DNA from: Meandrina meandrites
Taxonomy: Eukaryota; Cnidaria; Anthozoa; Scleractinia; Meandrinidae
DNA: 64,000 nucleotides
Assembly: GCA_963693305.1 (NCBI GenBank)
Contig: OY855913.1
Location: 13,449,701 to 13,513,700 of the forward strand
Direction of reading: 5' to 3'
Under the pieces are notes generated by a model that saw only the letters and a list, made by a program, of their open reading frames with translations, ran no database searches and was not told where the DNA came from. Of this stretch, positions 56,232 through 64,000 are shown one piece after another (the first letter of the stretch is position 1; every line of letters starts with the position of its first letter). The position numbers were made by a program, and so were the translations under genes.

Positions 56232-59200
56232 ATGACCGACCAGCTGCTGAAAGAGGCAAAACTTGCCAGACGTAATGCCAAGGCAGCCTTAACAAGAATG
56301 ACAAAGTCACTCCGATATTTAATAGAGAAAGAGCGACCGGAGAAGGAGGTAAGAGATGCCCTTTCTAAAGTTCAAGGAGCGTACGAAACGCTGATAGAAA
56401 AGCATGAACAATTCACGAAGTTAATTGAAGAAGACGAAAAGTTTGAAGAAGAAGAAGCGTGGCTAGAGGAGAGCCAATATATGCTTATGTATTTAGAGAC
56501 TGATACAAAGTTGTATTTAGAAAACCAGTTGCCAATTAATGTTCAGGAACGTCAACCTGATGACAATGAAAACCGTAACGAAAGTGAAATTAGCATCAGC
56601 GAGTTAAGTAAAGTAGATAATGCGGAGAGCGATGCTAACAGTGTTCAGCTAGTTACGAAGGAAAGTAATACAGTAGTTAACGCCTCATTAGTTAATGAAG
56701 TAGATAAGAGAAGGAGTGAGGGCGTTGAAGTAGTTAAAAGGGAAACATGTAGTTTTAAAATGGAGAAACCGAAAATGCCGAAATTCTATGGAGACGTTAG
56801 AGAGTACGCCATATTCAGATCAGATTTTAAGCACGCAGTTGAGGCCAGATACAGCAAGCGAGACGCAATTACAATTTTACGCACCTGCCTACAAGGAAAA
56901 CCACTTGACCTGATAAAGGGAACAGGCTCAGACTACGATGCGGCGTGGGAATACTTAGACCCAATCTATGGTGATCCAAGATTCGTATCCGATACAGTAA
57001 CGCAAGACATTGTGAAATTTCGACCGATACGTGACGGAGAAGACGCCTGATTTTGTGATTTAGTACACCTCGTAAAGCGATGCTACAATACGCTTAAAGA
57101 AGTCGGACAACCAAGCGATATGGACAACAGCCACATGCTTGCTATTATCGAGCAAAAGATGTCTGCTGATGATAGAAAGGTCTGGTCCAGAGATCTCGAG
57201 AGAAGCAAACAACCAGCAACGCTACTTGGCCTAATGACATGGATGTCAGCAGAAATGAAATCCCGAATGAGAGCGACAGCACCACTCAGATCAGGAAACA
57301 ACAATCATACCGTCCACTATGTAGCAGCAGGGAATGAAAGCGAAAAGAAGAAGATCGGCAATAAATGTTGGATTTGCAAAACGCAGACGCACTGGACGGA
57401 CGAATGTCAGAAATTAAACGACTACTGGATAAAAGGACCGGACTTGCTAAATGATTTGTTCGGAGTAGTACTTCGATTCAGAGAGAATGACGTTGCCTTT
57501 ATTGGAGACATCTCTAAGATGTACCACAGAATTCGCATACCAGAAGCTGATCAACATGTACACAGGTTTCTGTGGAGAAACATGGAGACAGATCGTGAAC
57601 CGGACGTCTATGTCAAGACAGTTCTTACCTTCAGAGACAAACCAGCGCCTGCAATGGCCCAAATAGCTCTGCGCAAGACAGCTGACGAAGCTAAAGACGA
57701 TTTCCCGGAAGCAGCACAAGTTCTAAAAGACAACACCTACATGGATGATATCTGTGATTCAGTCCGCACTGAAGAAGAAGCACGAGAGCTAACAAAATGT
57801 ATTGACAACGTACTCGAAACAGGAGGTTTCAAAGTCAAAGGCTGGTTGTCGAATAAAGCGAAGAATTCTAACACTGAGCAGGAAAACACAGAAGAAGCAG
57901 AGATACCGCAGAATATCACTGAAGAAAAGGTACTGGGAGTCGCATGGAACAGCCACACCGATGTGTTAACGTTTAAAGTAAAACCTGGGTTACTTTACAA
58001 CCAGGAGCCAAGACTGCTGTCCAAGAGGAAGATCCTCAGCCAGGTTGCGCAAATCTATGACCCAATAGGCTTTGCATCGGCATTTCTCATCAGAGCCAAG
58101 ATAGGCCTACAGGAACTGTGGAAAAAGGGAATCGACTGGGATGACGATTTACCTCCCCAAATTCAAGAAAAGTGGACACGCCTGTTTCAAGAAATGTTAA
58201 AACTTAATGGCTTAAAGTTCGAGAGATGTCTGACACCGCCTAATGCAATTGGCCTACCTATCCTTTGCGTTTTTTCTGATGCTTCCGAAGATGCGTTCGG
58301 TACCTGCGCATATGTACGATGGCAGCTGTCAAATGGAAAGTACGACGTACGATTTGTTGCAGCGAAATCAAGGGTGGCACCGCTGAAAAGATTGACTATA
58401 CCTCGCCTCGAACTTCAAGGTGCAGTCTTAGCCTCCCGACTATGCAAAACCATTGTGGAAGAATCGCGCTTCCAATTTGAGAAAGTTATCCTTTTCCTGG
58501 ATAGTCAGATAGTTCTGGCATGGATCTGCAGCGAAGCTAGAAGATTCAAACCGTTTGTGTCAGTCCGAGTTGGTGAGATTCAGACCAATACCGACCCAGC
58601 CCAGTGGAAACATATTCCTGGAGAGTTGAATGTTGCTGACGATGTTTCTCGTGGCATACCAGTAGAAGATTTGGCTAAAAGATGGCAGCACGGGCCTAAG
58701 TTTCTTCGTATACCTGAAAATGAATGGCCGCAAGTCTCGTCAACCGTCAACCAACCCGAAGTTGAAGAAGAATGCCGCAAAGTTGACAGCGTTTGCCTTC
58801 AGACTAAAGCAGAGCATCCTATAGATTGCCGAAAGTTCTCAAGCTGGAGAAAGCTAGTCCGAGTTACTGCTTACATTCTAAGGCTAATTTGGAATCTCCG
58901 CGCACAACGCCACAACAAAAGAAACCCGGAGGAAAATGAAATGAAGCCGAGAGAGGGTCTCCTATCACCCCAAGAACTACAGGCCGCGGAAAATCACTGG
59001 ATCAAAGAAAGTCAGAAAAGACTGGGTGACCGCATCAGAAAAGGAGAATTAACGAACCTCAGTCCATACACAGATGCTGACGGTCTCGTTCGAGTAGGAG
59101 GTCGAGCAGACAAAGCATTAGCCTCTTACGAAACCAGACATCCAGCTTTACTCCCCAGAGAACACTGGATATCGCTTCTTATAACGCGTCATGTACACCA

Positions 59201-60290
59201 ATGTGGACATACAGCAGTGGCAGCAACAGTGGCAAAGACAAGGACAAGATTCTGGATCCTTAAAGCCCACGACCTTGCCAAATCAGTAAAGTTCCGATGC
59301 GTGTTTTGCCGTGAAATGCAGGCAAAGGCCGAATGTCAAATCATGGCTGACTTACCTGAATGCCGTCTGGCACCGTTTACACCGCCATTTTGTTACACGT
59401 CATGTGATTACTTTGGCCCGTACCATGTCAAAGTTGGTCGTAACAAGACTATGAAGCACTATGGCGTCATATTTACATGCTTAAATACAAGAGCAGTTCA
59501 CCTGGAACTTGCAGTAGACTACTCGACAATGGAGTTTATCCAAGTCCTCAGAAGATTCTTTTCTCTTAGAGGACAACCCCGCCTCATGATAAGTGACAAC
59601 GGATCCCAATTTGTTGGAGCAGAACGAGAGCTGAAAGAAATGCTCAGTGGATGGGACACGGAGAAGCTGCGCGAATTTTCAGCAGAGCACGGAATGCAGT
59701 GGAAATTCATCACACCAGAGTCTCCGCATCAAAACGGATGCGCTGAAGCATTAGTGAAGAGCTGCAAACAAGCCCTGAAAAAAGCTATTGGCGATCAGTT
59801 GTTGACACCCTTCGAGCTGTACACGTGCCTAGTGGAAGTGGCTAATCTCGTTAATCAGCGTCCAATTGGTCGTATCCCAAATGACCCAGATGATGGTTCG
59901 TACCTTTGTCCTAACGACATCCTGCTTGGACGAGCATCATCTCACGTACCACGAGGCCCTTTCAGAGAAACCAGGAATCCCCGTCATCGAGTGGAATTTG
60001 TTCAGAAGATCATAGACTCGTTCTGGAAGCGGTGGACAAGAGATGTGTTCCCGTCATTAGTCCCGAGAAAGAAATGGAATGCAGAGAAACGCAATGTTCG
60101 AGTAGACGACTTTGTAGTCGTTCAAAGCCAAAATGCAATTCGTGGAAGCTGGAGCATTGGACGAATTGTGGAAGTGTACCCCGGAAATGATGGTAAAGTT
60201 CGAAACGTCAGAGTGAAGACCCCTAAAGGAGTGTACGAGAGGTCTGTAACTAAGATTGCCGTGATTCACCCAGCAGAGGGCTACGATTAA
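56232..60290 (+). pseudogene. BEL/Pao gag-pol polyprotein, internally deleted
   Basis: The N-terminal 270 residues are charged and helical, ending with PKMPKFYGDVREYAIFRSDF, the DUF1759 gag domain. A TGA at 57048-57050 interrupts gag; the same frame continues to the CWICKTQTHWTDEC zinc knuckle at about 57370. Right after it comes NDYWIKGPDLLNDLFG of the RT, so the protease and the start of RT are missing without a frameshift. RT boxes include GDISKMY and YMDDI; RNase H shows FSDAS and LFLDSQIV. Integrase has an HVHQCGH/CVFC zinc region, CDYFGPY and ISDNGSQF, then PHQNGCAEALVK with the Glu. It ends in a DUF5641-like tail and TAA at 60288-60290. Not autonomous. Confidence 0.92.
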
Positions 60291-60310
60291 GATGAGAGAC
60301 ATGCTCTCAT

Positions 60311-60320
60311 CGGGGTGGAG
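60311..60320 (+). promoter_or_regulatory. Polypurine tract
   Basis: CGGGGTGGAG directly precedes TGTG, the start of the 3' LTR, 20 bases after the polyprotein stop. This is the expected plus-strand priming site. Confidence 0.65.
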
Positions 60321-60778
60321 TGTGTTTCGATGACAATTTCAGTTAATATGTTGGATGCGCGCGCCGTTACTGTTTATGTTGCGCGCGCGCCTGTTTCAAA
60401 TCAAATAGTCGCGTACTCGCGAAAGTGGCGCAATGAAACGTTTGACTACCAGTATTTCAGTTGTTTGCTAACCTGTAGCTCACCCGTATTTTGCTAACCA
60501 GTTGCTAACCAGAATCAGTATTTATCCAGTTTATCAGTATTTGCTAACCAGCCAAGGTTATACAATAGTCACGCCAATAACGGAGGCAGCATAAAAGTAA
60601 GTTAACAGTTGGTTTTTTGTTATAAGTTCCTCAGACAAGTTGTATACGTTCAAGTTGTAAGCTAGTACCAACGTAGTTTATTGTATTTTGTATTTTAGAT
60701 CGAATTGTGTGATATTTCAGTATCATTAAATACGATTCTACCTTCCGTGTTGGCTGGTCTTTGGTTCAACGGAACACA
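60321..60778 (+). repeat. 3' LTR of the BEL/Pao element
   Basis: The 458-base LTR begins TGTGTTTCG and ends GGAACACA, giving TG...CA ends. It contains GCGCGC repeats near 60358-60390, several GCTAACCAG words (60465-60560) and a possible TATA box (CATAAAAG near 60591). Its last 69 bases match the 5' remnant at 56113-56181. Confidence 0.75.
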
Positions 60779-61435
60779 TTGGCCAATCAGCTTCTCTGTT
60801 GCTGGGCTGACGGATATCCTCCTCCTTGCGTGCTGTTGTCTTGCCACAATCTCCCAGTCTCGCGTCTTAAACCCTAGTTTACAGCATTCCCTTTCTGAAT
60901 TTCGAGAGAAAAACAGACTGTATGCAGTCTACACAAATTACGCCACGTGATGTTTTGTCGTTATTCTTTCTGCTTTTTGGCGCCATTGTTTTTTAATTCT
61001 GTTGTCGGTCGATCGCTCGTGAAAATGTGAACACAGGAGATTGAATTCTAAACTGCTGCTTTCAGTATTTATGTGTTTCGCTTTGAGTATTTATGTATTA
61101 ATTTATAGAGATCAGATTGTGCTGTGTTAAAAGGCGAAGAGTGTACTAAGGCTTGTGATTCTTTGAACGGATCAAAGTTCTTGTTTTTGGGATGTCGTGT
61201 ACTGCCTATGGCAGTCATTAGGGAGCTTTAAGATACTAGACGTTATTTACAACATGCTTTGGTAAGTACAACTAAGCTTCTATTTCTCTAATCAAAAACC
61301 TAACTGCAGGCTAGAGATTTGCAGAAAAAACACTTTGTTCGCACAAACTAGCTGCATTATGTTCATTGGATAGGTTTACTAAAATCAAGTTGTGGCCGTG
61401 AGTGTTGTACGTTATACAGAATATAACATTGTTCA
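60779..61435. other. Unassigned sequence 3' of the BEL element
   Basis: The first 45 bases are the inverted match to 55730-55775. A donor-like TTTG/GTAAGT at about 61258-61265 on the plus strand has no recognisable exon before it. Nothing else is seen. Confidence 0.4.
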
Positions 61436-64000
61436 GGAGTAAAAATACGGAATCCCAATTGAGTTTTATAGAAAGCTATGGCCTTTTATTAGTGAACCTT
61501 TTATTAAGGTGACTCGATCGAAATAAATTACGGGCTGTATGCCTGTCTAAAAACTCTAATAACTTCGCCATTTTTGACTCGATTTCCTTGAAACTTTCGC
61601 ATTTTACACAACATTTATCGAGAAATAATATGCATGTCAATATGTTGATGTAATATTCGATAGTTTTGCGTGATGTTACTTTTATTGAACACTACTTTTT
61701 GGATAAAACTGCTATTTACAGATAACTGAGCGCTAAGATTTTGTTAAAATTTCTGCAATTAGCTCGTAATAACATCTTGCCATGACTGTTCAAGTTTCCG
61801 CAAAATCGTCGGAACAGAAACCCCGATACAATCTGGACATCAAAATATTAACTTCGAGCGAACTTCGAGGCTTGGAACGCTCCGGCGCTTCCAGATTTCA
61901 CCTAAAAGCACAATAATCAAAGCAAAAGTAGGTTCAATGTATCAGTTTTGTTAGCTCCAAATCGCATTCGGCTATTTGCAACGATGAAAAAGTTTGAGCT
62001 AATATAATAAACTCACCTTTTGCGTCAAAATGTAGCGAAGTCGCCAAATTTACGTTTTTCTGAATTATATGAAAACTAACCGGACGAAGCGAATAAAACT
62101 ACCGGAACAGTAAAATGAACATCTTACATACACTTTGCGCTATTTTATGTTTCTGGAGCTGCCTTGATTTGGATGAAATATATTTTTAAAGTGAAGCACT
62201 GCTTCAACTCTCTTGTGAACACGGCCTTGTTGTTATTTAGATTCTACAGCTGACGCTATGCAAATTTTTTGGATTTCATGAGAATTTAAAGAATTTACAC
62301 GTGGGCTAGGGGGGTGCATTGACAGTGCTCATTCGGTACATGTTCTAATCTCTGAGGTGTCTATAATAGAGAGGTTAAGCATGACGTTTATGGCAAACGG
62401 CAAACGGCAAAAATAATTCTGACTTTGCTCATTTTTCTTTAGCACTTAAATAAAGCCAATCGAAAAATAGGAAAAAATCCCTTAATTACAGTAAATGCAA
62501 ACAATTTCCCTAAATTGTACAAATGGCTAAAATCAGACACCAAAAGTTCGATTTTTGCCGTTTTCCGTTTGCCGTAAACGTCATGCTTAACCTCTCTATT
62601 ATAGACACCTCAGAGATTAGAACATGTACCGACTGAGCACTGTCAATGCACCCCCCTAGCCCACGTGTAAATTCTTTAAATTCTCATGAAATCCAAAAAA
62701 TTTGCATAGCGTCAGCTGTAGAATCTAAATAACAACAAGGCCGTGTTCACAAGAGAGTTGAAGCAGTGCTTCACTTTAAAAGTATCTTTCATCCAAATCA
62801 AGGCAGCTCCAGAAACATAAAATAGCGCAAAGTGTATGTAAGATGTTCATTTTACTGTTCCGGTAGTTTTATTCGCTTCGTCCGGTTAGTTTTCATATAA
62901 TTCAGAAAAACGTAAATTTGGCGACTTCGCTACATTTTGACGCAAAAGGTGAGTTTATTATATTAGCTCAAACTTTTTCATCGTTGCAAATAGCCGAATG
63001 CGATTTGGAGCTAACAAAACTGATACATTGAACCTACTTTTGCTTTGATTATTGTGCTTTTAGGTGAAATCTGGAAGCGCTGGAGCGTTCCAAGCCTCGA
63101 AGTTCGCTCGAAGTTAATATTTTGATGTCCAGATTGTACCGGGGTTTCTGTTCCGACGATTTTGCGGAAACTTGAACAGTCATGGCAAGATGTTATTACG
63201 AGCTAATTGCAGAAATTTTAATGAAATCTTAGCGCTCAGTTATCTGTAAATGACAATTTTATCCAAAAAGTAGTGCTCAATAAAAGTAACATCACGCAAA
63301 ACTATCGAATATTACATCAACATATTGACATGCATATTATTTCTCGATAAATGTTGTGTAAAATGCGAAAGTTTCAAGGAAATCGAGTCAAAAATGGCGA
63401 AGTTATTAGAGTTTTTAGACAGGCATACAGCCCGTAATTTATTTCGATCGAGTCACCTTAAATGTGTTAATGAGTGTTTTGTGAAAGGTGAAATGTCTTT
63501 CTCTCAAAAACAAGCTGTGATTACTCTCGTTGAAAAGAAGGGAAAGGACCGTACTCTGTTAGAAAATTGGCGACCAATCTCCTTAGTTAATGTGGACGCA
63601 ATATTATGTCAAAAGTCATAGCATCTAGAATAAAAAATGTTTTACCCAGTATCGTTCATTACAATCAAACTGGTTTCGTTAAAGACCATTACATTGGCGA
63701 AACAATATTCCTGGTTTGATGATTTTTATAGATTTCCAGAAGGTGTTTGACAGTGTTGAATGGGATTTCATATTAAACTGCCTTGAGGCTTTCAATTTTG
63801 GCCTGGACTTTATTCATTGGGTTAAAACATTTTACAAGAATATCCAAAGCTGTGTAATAAATAATGGTAACACATCCGATTACTTCCTTCTTGAACGCGG
63901 TGTTAGACAAGGGGACCCTCTATCCCCATACATTTTTGTTCTAGCAGCTGAGGCCCTGGCAATTGCTGTTCGTCAAGATGTGACAATAAAAGGCATCTCG
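61436..64000 (+). pseudogene. L1/Tx1 LINE reverse transcriptase, split and frameshifted
   Basis: A short piece before the foldback element reads YGIPIEFYRKLWPFISEPFI and continues at 63462 with KCVNECFVKGEMSFSQKQAV, LIEKK-like TLVEKKGKDRT and NWRPISLVN. A frameshift near 63597 gives SKVIASRI and QTGFVKDHYIGETIF, a small deletion follows, then LMIFIDFQKVFDSVEWDFI (catalytic Asp) and GVRQGDPLSPYIFVLAAEAL. The window ends inside the RT. It is 5'-truncated near 61436. Confidence 0.88.
61508..63457. mobile_element. 1.95-kb TTAA-flanked foldback element
   Basis: Arms 61508-62414 and 62551-63457 (907 bases each) are near-perfect complements with a 136-base loop. The ends are GGTGACTCGATCGAAATAAA and its complement, bordered by TTAA (61504-61507 and 63458-63461). 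Excision restores the LINE frame at EPFIKCVNE. No coding frame of note. Confidence 0.93.

Overview
The window looks like a piece of a cnidarian, probably stony-coral, nuclear genome. The inference rests on AT-rich DNA, short exons with GT-AG introns, and a repeat mix of DIRS-type tyrosine-recombinase elements, Penelope-like elements, L1/Tx1 LINEs, BEL/Pao, a Tc1-like transposase, a tRNA-derived SINE and many MITEs. No rRNA gene, functional tRNA gene, CRISPR array or prokaryotic operon was seen.

Only one host gene is recognised. It is the 3' part of an HBS1-like gene (translational GTPase, partner of Pelota/Dom34 in ribosome rescue) on the minus strand. Four exons are visible: 48345-48255, 26427-26319, 18814-18714 and 6578-6416. 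They join in phase with GT-AG introns of about 21.8, 7.5 and 12.1 kb and encode the end of beta-barrel domain 2 and all of domain 3. A poly(A) signal lies near 6344. The GTPase domain must lie beyond position 64000. Nearly everything else is transposable-element DNA in the introns or flanks of this gene.

Layout. 1-740: decayed DIRS gag and RT. 2637-3650: DIRS tyrosine recombinase end, a perfect 67-bp inverted repeat and a 79-bp tandem array. 3855-5830: Penelope fragment, SINE and a 54-bp tandem array. 6416-6578: HBS1 terminal exon. 6640-17625: two inverted copies of one repeat, the left copy carrying several younger insertions, including a 4.6-kb element with 9-bp target duplication; the right copy keeps the empty sites. 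19.8-21.8 kb: LINE tail, MITEs and an odd GC-rich exon-like patch. 24.4-25.6 kb: TTAA-flanked element with a nested hAT. 29.1-29.7 kb: LINE tail. 33.2-38.7 kb: L1/Tx1 LINE with a 13-bp target duplication, interrupted by a 2.16-kb palindrome-rich element. 42.6-43.7 kb: broken Tc1-like transposase. 46.8-47.7 kb: interleaved inverted repeats. 48.4-51.1 kb: second element with 9-bp target duplication, sharing its core with the one at 7.8-12.4 kb. 51.3-55.7 kb: minus-strand L1/Tx1 carrying two insertions, one of them nested again. 56.06-60.78 kb: internally deleted BEL/Pao. 61.4-64.0 kb: L1/Tx1 split by a 1.95-kb foldback element.

No new multi-gene system is evident. The most notable signals are DNA elements without recognisable transposase: a pair sharing a core but with different ends, a palindrome-armed element with a 486-bp internal duplication, and a group sharing TTAA targets and GGTG termini. 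All identifications come from reading the sequence and knowledge of families; no search was run.
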